A DNA stretch of 64,000 nucleotides from Druceiella hillmani (Eukaryota; Arthropoda; Insecta; Lepidoptera; Hepialidae), in the NCBI GenBank assembly GCA_039881145.1, contig JAYKKI010000038.1, positions 6,498,501 through 6,562,500 on the forward strand. The letters are read 5' to 3'. Below are positions 12,248 to 25,609 of the stretch, piece after piece. Made by a program: the position numbers and the translations under genes. Position 1 is the stretch's first letter; each line of letters starts with the position of its first letter. The notes under the pieces are model-generated. The model saw nothing but the letters and a program-made list of their open reading frames with translations, did no database searches and was not told where the DNA came from.

Positions 12248-13680
12248 GTGGTAAAACTAAGACCTATTAAGACGAATAGAGTCGTGAAAATGAATAGAGA
12301 AGTGAAAATGTTTCTCTCAGAAAAGCAGCTAAACATTGTGAAGTTTGTCGTGTGTCACTGTATCGATATTAACAATAACCCGCATAATAAAGCATATTCA
12401 GACGAAATGGAAAGAGAAATAGTGAAATATTGTCAGTTATCTGTTAAGTTATATTTTAGCGTATCAACAAAGCAATTCCGTAAGTTAGCTACAGAATATG
12501 CTAAATTAAATAATTTGAAATATCCAATCGATTGGGGTCAAACTGTTATGGCAAGCAAAGATTGGTTTAGAGCTTTTATAGTATGAAATCCAGTTCTTTC
12601 AATTCGCGTATCAGAAGCTACTAGTTTGGCACTAGCCATGAACTTTAACAAGAATATCGTAGGGAATTTTTTGACAACTCGGCTTGTGTAATGGATCAGC
12701 ATTTTTTTGAACCACACAACAAATACATTGTGGATGAAACTTTTTTTTGATATGGTACAAAAACCGTCTAAAATAATCGCTAGCAAAGGCACAAAGCAAA
12801 TCGGAGGTATTACTTCACAGGATAAGGGAAATTCCGTTACAATGTGCTGCGCTATAAACGCTTTTGGTAATGACATGAGACCATTTTATTTTCGTGGATA
12901 AATTTTCACAGTCATTCCGATCATGATGGTCCCACTGTATGTGATTGCACCGGAAACAAATATGAATGGATGCAGGAATAGGATAACCTTTTATTCATAA
13001 AAAAAATCATTAAATTTGCCAAAACTGCCATAGAATTAAGAGTACTGTTATTAATAAACAATCATGGGCCACATTTGTCGATCAAAGTGTTTGACTACTG
13101 CCAAGACAATTTTATTACATTATATTTTCCTCCTCATATAACACATAAGCTGCATCCTCTCGACCGTAGTGTATTTGATCTTTTCAAAAAGTAATTTAGT
13201 AACCTCTGCCATCAGTGGATGAGAAGCAATCCCGGCCGCCCCTTGCCTATTTACAATTAACAGGCAATGTTATTCAAGCTTTACCTCAACCTGCAACTCC
13301 AACTATTTCAACCTGCAACTCCAACTATTTCAAATTCTGAATGCATTGGAATATTTTTATACAATCGCGAAATATTTACTGATAACGAATATGAATCTTT
13401 TATAGTGAGAGATGTCCCTTTAAATTATATTACTGAATTTATAGACAATGATAATAATATTATGAACTTGGATATTAATTTGGAAAAACCACAGTTGGCT
13501 AAAAAATTAATTCTGAATTACATTTGACAGCTCTCGATGATCCATCTCAGTTGAAAGATACATATTGCTTGTCCACATCAACAATTAGAACTCTTCCTAT
13601 AGTAAAGCAACCTGTTAACACAAAACCGAGACGCAGTAAGATAAAACCACAATTTTGACAGACATACCAGAGAAAGAAGC
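12248..13680 (+). pseudogene. pogo/Tigger-like DDE transposase, degenerate
   Basis: The first frame (12248-12583) covers the end of the DNA-binding region with FRKLATEYAKLNN and KDWFRAFI, which match the LAxxLAxxN and GKDWFxxF blocks of Tigger/Jerky-type transposases. After a stop the homology continues: LSIRVSEATSLALAMNFNKN (about 12597-12656), a VDET first catalytic motif (about 12731), QKPSKIIASKGTKQIGGITS (from about 12758) and VTMCCAINAFGNDMRPFYF. The second catalytic motif, usually LDNH, reads LLLINNHGPHLS (13045-13080), so the D is lost. HKLHPLDRSVFDLFKK and NPGRPLPIYN follow (to about 13257). Further frames to ~13680 are weak. Several stops and the D-to-N change make it dead. Confidence 0.8.
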
Positions 13681-13737
13681 TATTGTTTACTCAAAAATGA
13701 AGAGTAGAAAAGTACCAAAAATCAAGTTAAGTAAACT

Positions 13738-13816
13738 AAAGGAAAGGGAAAAGGAAAAAGGAGAAAAGGGAAAAGGAAAAAGGAGAAAAGGGAAAAGGAA
13801 AAAGGAGAGGAGAAAG
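13738..13816 (+). repeat. polypurine tract with 22-bp period
   Basis: About 79 bp contain only A and G on the plus strand apart from one ambiguous edge. The unit GGGAAAAGGAAAAAGGAGAAAA repeats three times starting at 13746, 13768 and 13790. Such a purine-only run can form triplex (H-DNA) structures. Confidence 0.85.
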
Positions 13817-13884
13817 TACAAAAAGTAGGAGGAAGTCTTAGGATTTCAGTGATCAAATCCTAAAACTTCCTCCTACTTTTTGTA
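13817..13884. repeat. 30-bp near-perfect inverted repeat, 8-nt loop
   Basis: Arms 13817-13846 and 13855-13884 are reverse complements with one mismatch; the loop is CAGTGATC. It follows the polypurine tract without a gap. Confidence 0.9.
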
Positions 13885-15450
13885 GAGGTCTTTTAAAGTG
13901 GACGAAATTTGCTTAATATGTTTAGAATCTTTAGTAAGGAAGAATGGTTACAGTGCACTGTATATAAGATATAGGCTATATTAGTTGTGCCAAAAAGACA
14001 CACCTTAATTACTTACGAATAAATTGTGAAAGTGATAGTGAATATGTTTTCTTTTACAATTGTCTTCGTTCCTAATTTTACGTAAATAATTAATATTTAA
14101 TAATTTTCTATAAGACTAAAAAAAACCAAAGCTATTTTTATATACCTAGATTTAGAGCTTATTATTTTTCATGTGATCTCATTACAAATACAGGCAATAT
14201 TATTATATCACTATTTTTTTTTATTTCGTGAAGCGCTCTCATAGTTTTTATGTATGTGATTAGGCAATGTAATATGTATAATTAATGTTAAATGTTACAA
14301 ATAACACCATGTGTACATTTGACTATCTGTTACCTTTGACACACAAGGTTGTTAAACATAACACTTTTCAGTTTTGAGTGTAGTTGATTAAATAAAGTTT
14401 TTTTACTATATTTAATAAACACGAAGTAATTATCTACCTATATATAATGGTTTAATAAATTATCGTCTGCCCGATAATTTTCTATGAAAAATGATACTAT
14501 TGACACTACTCTCCATTACGTATAAGCCAAAGAGATATGTTTTTATGAAATACATAAAAAAAATTATTTCATTTTATATCAATTTACAGCCAAAAACAAC
14601 CATCTACTTGCACAAATTTCTTATAATTTCCATTGTGAAATTTAGTGTTACAACTTGTATAATGCAAAATGTCCCGATTTTCGCGAGACGTCCTTTTTTA
14701 GGGGTGTTATGACTCTTCGCTTATAAGCTTTACGAGGTATGCCAAATGTTCCAATTTTTCGACACTACTTATAATTAAAAATTCAGCAAATAGTAAACAC
14801 GACAACATATAGCAAGTCGAGTGTACGAAAGCGCGATTTTTTAATTTGATGGCGACCTCGAGCGAATGAGTCAAAGTAAAAAAGCCGTCGAGTCCCAGTA
14901 GAACTCTCAGTACGAACGTTCTGTACACATTTAGACACGTATAAACGTTTGAAAGTATAGACAAAAAGGGAAGGAGGTGTGTTGCATACTTTTTTGCATG
15001 TTTTGATAATATAATAAATAAAATAAGGAAAAAATATTTATAAGACCCTTGTAACTAGGCCTTTAAAACAGTTCTCCACATTGTAATTTTTTTTCGAGTA
15101 CTTAATATTTCTTCCCTGAAATTTCCATAAGAATATTTTTCTGTGCTAACTCTTTAGATATGTTCAGGTTAATATATTTAATTACTCTCCCAATTTCTAG
15201 TTTCTTCAAATATTTTCTGAGAATGACTCCTGTGATAGAAAAACTTGCGGACACCCGAGTGATCTTGTAAAGATTCCGTTCTCCTTTTAAACTACGGAAC
15301 CTTAAAATTATTAGACGGTAATAAAAATATCAGAAAATTGGTAACGTTTTTCTAACTTAATTTTAGTTTTAAAATTATATGACTAACTCTTGACTAAAAA
15401 TGTTAGAATAATATTAAAGATGTTTAAAAAGTTGTTGATCAGTGATTGAG

Positions 15451-15452
<2 letters not shown>
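13885..15452. other. non-coding stretch with a modest CpG block
   Basis: No gene is supported. 14690-14970 has more CpG than its surroundings and an 85-codon minus frame (14707-14964) with no domain I recognise. Confidence 0.45.
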
Positions 15453-15524
<72 letters not shown>

Positions 15525-15545
15525 GATTTATATATATATATATAC

Positions 15546-15609
<64 letters not shown>

Positions 15610-15620
15610 TATATATACAT
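15453..15620. repeat. (TA)n microsatellite, long
   Basis: About 168 bp of TA repeats with a short non-TA interruption near 15521-15550. Confidence 0.95.
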
Positions 15621-15894
15621 ACCAATATAATTCTTATTTAAGTATTGTATCGAATATCGTGGCAGTTTTATTTTAAAATACAAATGAGTATATTTAATAT
15701 TGAGAATCTTTTTCCCGATTTTTAGACTTTTGTATCGATTTTTTTAGCCATTATCGCGATTTTTTGCATGTTGAGTTTGTTATATGTGTTATTTCTATTC
15801 ATGTGTACCTAGTCCCTAAAAGTATACGACCGTACTAACGTGCGACCTATCTAAACAACATAGTCCTCGATATATTAATTTGCCAGGAAGTTAA

Positions 15895-16135
15895 AAGAAC
15901 GATAATAAATAATGGACCTCTCGTTGCATCGCGGCCCGTGTCCGCGGTAGCATCCATAAAAAGCTTGCGATTCACGCTCAAATGAACGATAGTAATTAGT
16001 GGTGTTTTTGTTCCGATGTGTGGACTTAACGGATCGTACGATGCAGCCAGTGGCGCTTGACTGACGCTAAATTACCAGCGCGTCGCGTGCCGAACTACTC
16101 GAAACGACGCGCTGCATTTTTTCCATTCTACGGAG
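15895..16135. promoter_or_regulatory. CpG-rich island, candidate regulatory element
   Basis: GC-rich blocks (GCGGCCCGTGTCCGCGG near 15930, CGCGTCGCGTGCCG near 16080) surround CCATAAAAAGC and TAATTAG motifs that resemble homeodomain sites. There is no domain-bearing frame. Confidence 0.35.
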
Positions 16136-18484
16136 CTTCAGCCAGTCTATATTTATTCCTATTTTTCCCCAGTTTCAAGTTTCCTAATGTTTATACTTCG
16201 TATCAATCAATAATTAATTGTATTTACGCGTACAGTTAATAGCTCATACAAAGTACTACTTTATCCATACGTACTCATACACAGCATTGGATTCTGCGTA
16301 AAGACTCCGCGAATATTTTTATTTACGGATTTTAATAGTTTTAAAATTGGCCATTGAAAAGTTCACAGAGGGCGAGATTTAGTGAGAAGTAACGATATCG
16401 AAACAACATTAAGACTGACATATTCTTAAAGTAAAAAACGTGTCGGGTATTATGAAAAATTATTACCGTAGGATATAATAAAATTAACAGCCAACTCTTA
16501 AAATTAACCAATAAATAAACCAATAAATATGTAATTAATGTGATGAAAATATCACCGATTCTTCAATATGAATTTTTATATTCCATTTAATTCCAATTAA
16601 ATTTAATTTCAAAAATTCAATTGGTATATAGGAATTAAAATATAATTTAGACAAAAATTTGTTTAAAGAAAAGAATGTGCCACAAAGAGGCTTCGTTTTT
16701 CGCTTTTCTTTGTCGCTTCAGATCTCATTTCAAAATACAGACCAATTGTTCAAATTGATGCCCGGTATTTACTTTGTGACCAAAACATAGTGATAAAGTA
16801 TCGAAATGGTAATAAATTACGGTAGAGGCGTTATTTATACATAAGGCACCAATCTGGTAACTAACATTAATCATGACAACAATGAATATGGAAGTGGCGC
16901 AAGTGATTCATTCCCAAAGTAAGTCAAGGTTAAACGAGACCTGCTCGCTGTAAATACTTTATTAATTCGTAATAGGTAATATCATAATGAAGCACAAATA
17001 ATTATAATATCTGGTGTCTGCGGCCAACACACTTGTGCAGTTTTTTTATTGTAAATTGTTACAAATGACTTCTTTCATCGACATTAGCATATTACAATCG
17101 TATCTGCTCATAACAAATCGAACCTCGCTTCTCGTACCCATATACAGGCGGATCCCTTATTACCGGAAATATTCTATGTCGAAAGTGTAAATTAAAATTA
17201 TCATTAATATAATTCCGACATCATTCATAATCATCGGAAAGTTAAATGAAAGATATAAAGGAGGAAACATAGGAAGCAGGTCTAATGAAATATATATTTA
17301 AATTTTTGAGTTAAAACAATTTGGAACATAAATTTAATAATATTTTTCTCAAAATTTATGTTTAATTTATGGTAGAAAGAAAATATATTAAGTACAGGTA
17401 GAACCATACTACGAAAATTCTATACAAACTTAGTCGCATTAGCATTTAAAAAATCAAACTGTTTTTCAATGATCTATCGTAATTTTAACACGGGTAAAAC
17501 ATAATTTTTTCAAAAGCATTTGAAAAATAGTCGCTTTAGTTTACCGAGAACGTTGACTTAATAATTTAGGGGAAAGGCAATAGGGACATGTTTTTGAACG
17601 AAACTTCAGCATTATATGTAGACCTTTCTTATGTAAAATTCTAAAAATCGAATACTTCATTTGACCACTTTTTGCTTCATTTGCTCAAATTCTTTGCCAC
17701 TAAGCCAATTTAAGTTTCTATTTATAGTTTGTGAGAAAATTGTCTGTGACAAAAATAAAAGAACGGTTAAGGGCTTCTGTTTTTTTCCTTCTCATCTACG
17801 GAAAAGCTCAAAAAGCAAGAAATATGGTGAAAATTAATGGAACTGACGTTAAATTAGGTTTCCCCTTTTGTATAATTTTTCAAACTAGTCTATAGGAATA
17901 CATTTTTTGAAGAGATCAAAGTAAAACTAGTCTTACAATGAGTATATAATATTTATATTATGGACTGAAGCTCGTTAAGTGAAACTAAAATATTAACGGC
18001 TTAAGGTATTTTTGTTTAACTAAATTGCTTTGAAACAACAAATCCAAAACATAGAAATAAAAATTTCATTAAATAAATATTTCAAAATTATATTTATATG
18101 ACAAATTCGAATCCTATCCACTTTGTACTTAAAAGTGTTTGGGATAAAAATTATTATATTTGGCAGTTTTAAAGATTGTGAAACTTAAGTAATTTGTCGG
18201 AGAATAACCGAAATAAAAATGGCCCAGAAATACATTTCTATAAACCTACAGAATTAAAAATTATGGGGTTAAAATATAACACAATTGGAAATAACGAAAA
18301 AGTTGAGATAACGACTTCAAGACTTATATTCAATCTCTATATGCTCTGTGAACAGCCTGTATGCGATCAACCGGTGTTTCGCTACATGAATTCGATCTTT
18401 TCTCCACAAATTTGCATACATTTCAATATTAATTCAAGACCAGGAGACAGGTTTGCAGAAAACGAATATGAACGAATATGGCCC
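16136..18484. other. AT-rich non-coding stretch
   Basis: Nothing beyond chance frames. The 102-codon frame at 18194-18502 has no recognisable motif. Confidence 0.5.
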
Positions 18485-18790
18485 GAAAGTGTATGTGAGT
18501 GAACAGGCTCGACCGCATCCGCGTCGGCCAGCGTGCTCGAGTACCGACTTCACATAACCGGAAATATGTTTTGGAAGCGGCGCGTGCGCAGAACCGTTTA
18601 TGATAATTCGATGTGAGGCTGTCCCTCTCGACCGCATTTAATTATGAATTCGTCCGCTCTGCCCGAGAAGAGTTATTGTAATAATGTGTTTAAAGAACTT
18701 TACCGTTCCGAGATGTGTAATTATATTATTATGAAAAGCGGTAATTGCCGCACTGGGCGCGGTCGCTCGGTGCAATTTGCGGTACATGAT
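18485..18790. promoter_or_regulatory. CpG-rich island with TTTATG/TAATTATG motifs
   Basis: GC-rich blocks at 18505-18535 and 18570-18595 alternate with CGTTTATGATAATTCG (18594), CATTTAATTATGAATTCG (18634) and TAATTATATTATTATG (18718). The mix of CpG-rich DNA and homeodomain-type sites is typical of insect developmental enhancers. This is inference only. Confidence 0.4.
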
Positions 18791-18810
18791 TAAATTTGAA
18801 ATATTTTTTC

Positions 18811-18843
18811 ACTCTAAAATACTTTCTTTAAGTATTTTAGAGT
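18811..18843. repeat. perfect 14-bp inverted repeat, 5-nt loop
   Basis: ACTCTAAAATACTT (18811-18824), TCTTT loop, AAGTATTTTAGAGT (18830-18843). Confidence 0.9.
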
Positions 18844-18849
18844 ATAGAG

Positions 18850-20685
18850 TACATAGATTTTTTAGGACTTGATTATATGTAATTGAAGTGTTTGAAGTTT
18901 TATTAAAAATATTTTAAATGCAAATAAAAATATTTTTTTGTATAACACCCCATAGGCCCCGTAGGATTTCTAATGGCCTTCTATTAAATAGTTGATTATA
19001 ATTCGAGAATATTCCATTAACCTTTGATTTTTTACCTGTTTCGTCCAAAATAACTGTTATGTTAACGACGGTATAAATCTGTTTTAAAGGTCGTCTGGTC
19101 CGAGAACATCCCAATAAATTTGAATTTAAAGCTATTGCTAAACCAGTCGCTCTCACTGGTTAAATCTTACTCAATACTCGTGGTAATTATGAGTTGCTTA
19201 TATTAATTTGAATAGTTTAATTTTTTATTGGAGGTATTTCGCTTGAAAAAAAGATAATAAACAATTTTTCTCAAATTCCACTTATCTTTTTTTATTGCCA
19301 TGTCTTTATTAACTTAAAAAATCCATTTTCTTGTGATCCAAAATAGAGTGTTGCTGTAACTGAAATTAGAAGTAGGCTTTATATTATGTTTAACAAATAG
19401 CTACTTAAATTAATTACGATACTTTCAAAAGCAGCTTTACAACAGTTCTCGCGTCGATGCTGCGGACGTAGTAAACATGTCTCGACGATATTTAATTGAT
19501 CACTTTTAAACGGTGAAAGGTTGCGACCTTATCTCATTGATTTATCGAAAAATCTTCACTTTACCGTTTAAATTTCTAATGGGAAAGAGAGAAGACGAGA
19601 AAAAACCATAATGTTACCGCTAAATCCACTAATGAGGAAGATTGGCCAAGTTAAGAAACTTGTTTTCGGCTTCTAATCGCGGAATTAAGTTGAAGAGAAT
19701 CCCATTAAAAGCATAGGAATATCGACGTGTGCCGCTTTCGCGTGGGGGGGGGGTCGGTGTTGCCATGCCTCGCTTATTTTGGTGGTTTTATGTATCCACC
19801 TAGTCGACTATAGATTACATTGGTGACACAAACTAAGCAGCAAATACGTTGTCTTACACAAACTGCGGTCGGCTAGACTAGCTATTGTTTAATCTTAAGG
19901 CACATTTGCAATGTTAGATTATAAAATTATTTAAAATTTGATTAACTTGGTCGAATACAACTTCACGCAGTCATGTCATCAACTAATTATTATCTGTAAT
20001 TATTTTTTTTCAAATCGATATACATACAATAAGTATATTTAAGGAGTCTGAATTGAGAATGAATGTACACTATTTTTTGTTGAAACATATAACTTTCAAA
20101 GATTGTCGTCAAAATTGTAGAACTTACGTCAAAATAACCAGAGAAATTTGACTATTAATAATTCTACAAATTTGTTTAACACCAAATCATTTTCAAGACA
20201 ACAATTTTCATTAATTTAACAAAAAATCATTGAAAAATAAACCGCAACCATTATCAACAGAGAAGTTCATAAAATACAAATGATGCCCCGTTATATCATG
20301 GCAGGGCAAATTTTTAAAAAAACCATTACTTCTAAAATCATGTCAATATTCAAATGATTACTTTTACCTCCTTATAATGTACGACATTTAATTACATAAA
20401 CTATATTGCATTTTAAATTTTCAAGTTCTTTTTCGTCTCAACCAAAACAATGCATGTGGACACACCTATTTTATCAACGGAAGCCAAAATTTATTTATAT
20501 ACTACTTAGGACTGTAGTATTGAAATGTATGCATACAGTGGATGTCGCCAAATTGAAATATTGCTCACAAACGGTATTTTAAATTACTTATTGCTTTCAC
20601 TGAAGTCAAGTCTCGGTTGAAGAGTACGCGGTTTTCAATTTGACAATATAACTGGTGGCGCTAGATTTACACGTGTAGCGACCAA
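18850..20685. other. non-coding stretch with a 10-G run
   Basis: No gene. 19744-19753 is a run of ten G. A GC-elevated segment around 19440-19560 lacks coding features. Confidence 0.5.
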
Positions 20686-20689
20686 CGAG

Positions 20690-21095
20690 TGTAACCATGC
20701 TATGCGTAGTTACAAGGAAAAAACTAAATTAAAAATGGTTTGCCTACTAACTGAACGTACGAGCGACGAAGATACACGAGATCCAACAGCGTCGGCACAC
20801 TCGGGCTCCCTGCGAACATGGAACGTGGGCCAGGTCAATACACTTTGCGTCGTTCGCTTTCAAATTTCATCGCAGAGGAGTTTTAGAGGAAACTATCCAT
20901 CGGATCCGAGCGCCGTCTTCGCGCACTCGCCGGAAAATAGATAAGAAAAAAATAAAACTGACGCGAGATTCGGTAATGAGATACCTTATTCTGGTTGATG
21001 ATTCGAGTTTAATTAGCGGGTACCGGCGGCGTCACGCCAATTAGACGTTCACTAGGCGAATGCGATGCACCAAAATTGGTCATTTTTAAGAAGCG
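20690..21095. promoter_or_regulatory. CpG-rich island, candidate regulatory element
   Basis: GC-elevated DNA with GGGTACCGGCGGCGTCACGCC near 21020 between AATTAG cores (GTTTAATTAGCG and CCAATTAGACG). An 80-codon frame (20702-20944) shows no domain. Confidence 0.35.
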
Positions 21096-21479
21096 GCTGC
21101 CGTCCGACAGTTGTTAAGTCGTGTGTTTATAATGTTGTTATATACGTTTGCTGAACAGTTAACTTTACGAGTAATTAAATTGTTAATTTAGATTAAAGCG
21201 ACTTTGTTATTAGAAAGTCAATGGTTTCTAGATCCGATAGAGTGCACATATTTTTGCTTCGAGCTACCCGATGCGGCATTTGCACCAGTATAGCGCAATC
21301 TTGTAAACTGCTTCAGAGTTTCTTTTATCGGAAGTGAAGAAATAGAATGAACTTACTCACTATACCCAAAATTGGTCAGAATGGTATAGTATTAACGCAT
21401 AGGTATCATATTAACGCTTCAATTAAATTTGTTTTAATAAAATGTATTTATTGGGGAAATGTGGATAAGAACGAAGGTA

Positions 21480-21650
21480 TCATTTCGACTGCGGTATGCG
21501 CGTCGCGGCGCCGCCGTCGCGCCTGACGCAACCTGCGGAGACGCTCGTGTGGAAACTACGCGTCCTCGCCGCCGCTTGCCTCATAGCCGCTCGTCATTGG
21601 CTGCGGCTCTCGCGTATGTTATTGGACGAGTCTGACATGACTCTGTGGCC
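21480..21650. promoter_or_regulatory. CpG-rich island
   Basis: A short block dense in CpG (GCGCGTCGCGGCGCCGCCGTCGCG near 21500), ending near a TATTGG motif. It could be a promoter-type CpG block; no initiating gene was found. Confidence 0.3.
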
Positions 21651-22129
21651 TTAAATAGATGTCAACAAAATAAAAAATAATAATTAGGTTACACTAACCT
21701 AGTGTCGTAAGACTTGTACAAAATTATTTCAGATAGAGTTGACAAAAAAACGACGGTTATTTTTGGTTTCTAGAATAAAATTCGTCGTATTGTAATATTA
21801 ATCGCTAGTAAACATACGTATTTTGCAATAAAAGTACTTCATTGTTAGTTTGTGTGAGAAACTTTGTAAAAAATTACCTTTTTTAAATTTATATTGAATT
21901 ATGTTACTGTACCGTTTTATGCGTACATATTTTATGATGTATTCTTCTGTCGTACGGTGATTTGAAAGCATTTTTAATTACAAATCGGCATACGTCTACC
22001 AATTTTTTGATTGACAACATACTTTAATCCTTGCAAACTAATGGATGAAGTTAGTTGTGAAAATGAAAGACACTGATTATTAAACAGCTAATTTCGCACT
22101 ACGTAATTGCGTTACACATCGTTGTAATC

Positions 22130-22325
22130 AGTGTCACACATGTCGATTTTGTTTCGCGTGTCGCTTAATCGATTGCTGCGGTAAAATAGATAGGAGCAAC
22201 GTTAAGTTACGACTGGCTTCCAAGTCGCGGCACGTAGCGGTCGCGACACCTGTCAATCAGCCGTAATGAGGTCGCAAGAGCGAGTCTGCCCCGTTCAGTC
22301 GAGCCACTATTCTTATTCGAAATAA
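22130..22325. promoter_or_regulatory. CpG-rich island
   Basis: GC-elevated block containing CGATTTTGTTTCGCGTGTCGC, TTAATCGATTG and GTCGCGGCACGTAGCGGTCGC. The adjacent 115-codon minus frame (22342-22689) has no recognisable domain and is probably chance. Confidence 0.3.
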
Positions 22326-22329
22326 AACT

Positions 22330-25175
22330 AGACTTAGTACCTTACATTAACGAAGTCATTACTCGAAATTTTGGTGACAAAAAATTAACTATAATTTTTG
22401 ACAGTCGATATTTATAAAGGCAATTGTTTAGCCTGCAAAGGTAAATAATGTAATACGAAAAACATTCGGATGTTCGAGGATACGAAATAGACACCGCTTC
22501 AAACCGTGAAGGTTGTACTATTATGAGTCTTTCCAACGAACAATCATAATTATTCGGATGCGGATACTGGAAAAGGTGTTGCGGGTAGCGCAAAATTGTT
22601 ATGAGGGAGAAACGAAACTGAAGTGACGTTGCAAAATAAGAGTCCTTTGTTACGAACACAGTGTTATGGATAAAAAGTATTATTACCAAATTATCAGTAA
22701 CTCGTAAATAAAATCGTAGCGTGACTTCTTGTATACTGAATATTTAAATAATAGTTTTAATGTGTTACTCACAGAAAACAAATACCGAACTATCTCTTGA
22801 TCTTCTAGTATATGTGAGTTAGTTGGAGCTTTCATCGCGTCAAAATAATTAACAGGATTCGGAAGAAACTTTCACTCCTGGAACTGAGCAGTTAATTTTG
22901 CTGAAGTCAATAACAGACACAAACACAAAACAAACAGAGACGTGGATGAATTTTATTAGCAAAGTAGCTTCATGATAATTTTTAAATACGCTCTTTCAAA
23001 CACAGAGCACTTGCTCTGTCAGATTATTTTTGCCACATCTTGAAATTGACAAAAAGTAAGTATAAGAATAGTCTAAGTTAAATTAATATATAAATTAAAT
23101 AATTCTTTACAATCAAGACATTAGAATTCACATTTTTATAACTTTCCATACCTTACTTAGGTAGTACATTCCCCACACTGTCTCCCATCGAAAATGAAAA
23201 TAATGCATAAATCGCACCTGCTATCACTTATAACGTATTATATTTCTGAAGAAATTATTAATATTTTTTTATAATTTCTTTCATATTAAAACCACCTCCG
23301 AATATTTCTTGCATTTCAGGTTTAATATTTTAAAAATCAATAAATAGAAGATAATTTTAAACAATTAAATAATAAGATTAATTAAACTAATTTAAAAACT
23401 ACATGTTTAATGCTAAAATAACTTGAATGCCAATCAAAATTTTGGTGTCCTATCTATTGTTTTTCGTTTTAATTACAAGTGAATCAAGAAATAAATAAAT
23501 AAAAACCAATGTAGGATTTATAATATCTGGTTATAATCAGTTTTGAAAAGGAGGAGGTTCACATTTTGATGGAATACAGGTAGTTTTAGCGTTTCATACG
23601 TCAAAGTGAAAGAATGGAATGCTAAAAGGATCACTCGCATTTTCATATGTTCACCTGTCGCACTCACTTTTCTCAGGAACTGTCTGGCGTAGAAAGTATT
23701 AATGAATATATTGATACCCATAATTTAAAATTAAGTAATTATAACAATTTAAAGAATTATTTATCTGAGAATTTTGGGGACAATATGTTTAGTATGAAAG
23801 AAGTATTTACTTTCACTTGTGTGGGGAATTGATGGAAGTAGTGAGTTATAAGGACTGTAAAACTATTTCACGTGGCCTAGTTTTGAAGATATTACTAAAA
23901 ATGCCCACAAAAATAGGTTTTTATCCCTCCCCCGTCTCCAAAATTATTAAAGTTAAAATTATATAATGTTTCTAGAAGTTAATGTAAAGTTTACCCGAAG
24001 ACTATGGCGATGGTTACAAAACTTATAGATTTTTTCAAGAAAACAATATTTTTACATTTTACAGCTTTGAAAAATATGCTAGGCAATATTTTTACACAGT
24101 CAAAAATTGGTATTACTTAAAAGGATTTAAAAATATTCTGTACTCCTTTAAGTTCGTACGGAACTCTTGTAGTACGAGTTCTGCTCGTACTTGACATGTT
24201 TTAATAAATTATTGTCTTTTGAATTGAGTTTTCTAGTGAAAAAAAACTTATATCGTCGAACTTGTATTTTAAAAATAATACAGACGCCGTAGTTTGAAGC
24301 TGAAAGAAGAAACTATCTCTACTACTTAAAATAAATGATTCTGCATTTTATGATTTAAAGTTTGTACACATATCTAAATATACATTTTTAATCCATTTTC
24401 TTTTTATTTAATTTTTCGTAATGCATAATGATTTATTATTTTCATGATCAGTGCTCCTTTGCCTGAAAATCAGCGATGCTCTTCCCAATACGAGTTTATT
24501 ATAAAAAAACCTATGAGATGAAAATGTTTTTCAATAAAGTCATATATACTCTCATATATGCACCGGTTTTAAATACTTAAAACCTTACAATTTTGATCGT
24601 AGGCCCACCTACGTTTTCAAAATCGTTAGAATGTTCCTGAATTGATTTTAGACAATAATTACAAAGTGACATTTGTCACGTTTCTTGCCATCTATCAATT
24701 TATTATATTCTTAAAATAAAGAAAAATAACCCAGGAGACTTTAAGGATTTTATCATTTATATGGTGTTTTAAAAATTATAAGAGGCATATAAAATATTTT
24801 AAGCCGTAAAACACGCACGTTTTGCATTTTCACAATTACATACTCGTGTAAATAAAAATGGATACTTTGATATATGTATAGTATGTTTTCAGATTAATAT
24901 ATGAATACCGACTTTGATAAATATCATATTTTCGTTATATTATTATTATTTGTTATATTTTTTCTTGAACTTGTGTAGCGAGTAAAACGTGTTCTTGTCA
25001 CCACACATAAAGTAAATGTTGTAAAAAGCTAACTGTAGGTACAACGGTTTCATTGCCCCTTCGACTGCTTTGACAATCGATATGTCTTTAGTTATGATCC
25101 AAGTGAATATTACAGTGCCTTGTGGCTGTTTTCAACAGATGATGTAATAAAAATGGCGTGATTGAAAATGGAACA
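22330..25175. other. AT-rich non-coding stretch
   Basis: No supported gene. A possible orphan exon-like segment at 23675-23832 is listed separately. Confidence 0.45.
23675..23832 (+). pseudogene. exon-like open segment, function unknown
   Basis: A pyrimidine-rich acceptor-like TCACTTTTCTCAG ends at about 23676 and is followed by an open frame of about 52 codons to a TGA at 23830. It reads as a hydrophilic peptide with a regular Leu/Asn-rich pattern (INEYIDTHNLKLSNYNNLKN). No partner exon or known domain was seen. It could be a decayed mobile-element fragment or chance. Confidence 0.15.
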
Positions 25176-25179
25176 TTGT

Positions 25180-25345
25180 GGTAAGAGATGGGCGCGTAGG
25201 TGCCGTGTAACGTGGCGTCGCTCCCCAATATAAACTGTACAGTGTCGTTACGATACAGCGGCTTTGCTTCTGCTGGGGGACTTACGTGAGGCCGATATCA
25301 TGCCGCACGACGATCTTGCTCCGTACCGCTTTTTTGACTGTCACA
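25180..25345. promoter_or_regulatory. GC-elevated block
   Basis: Contains GTGCCGTGTAACGTGGCGTCG and GCCGATATCATGCCGCACGACG. No coding evidence. It may form one extended regulatory region with 25610-26050. Confidence 0.3.
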
Positions 25346-25609
25346 GTTCCTGATGAAATTTTCTTACCACAGTTTCATTTCGCATTTTTTTAAACTTCAA
25401 AACTTGAAATAGAGGAATGAAAGGTTGTGAAAGTAACAATTATTGTTAAACGCTTATAATCTTGTGCTACTCATTTCATGTTTTTATAACCCCAGTTTCA
25501 CAGTACAGACGGAAAATAAAGAGTTACGTATACTTATAAATTTTAATAATTTTCATTTGTTTTCTACAAAAAAAATGGTCAAGCCCATTTACAAGTTTAC
25601 GAAACGACA

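Noticed and set aside
14707..14964. 85-codon minus frame as a gene
   Set aside because: Reads smoothly but carries no motif I recognise and no flanking exon signals.
22342..22689. 115-codon minus frame
   Set aside because: One of the longest frames, but no recognisable domain, no splice context and no homology I can name.
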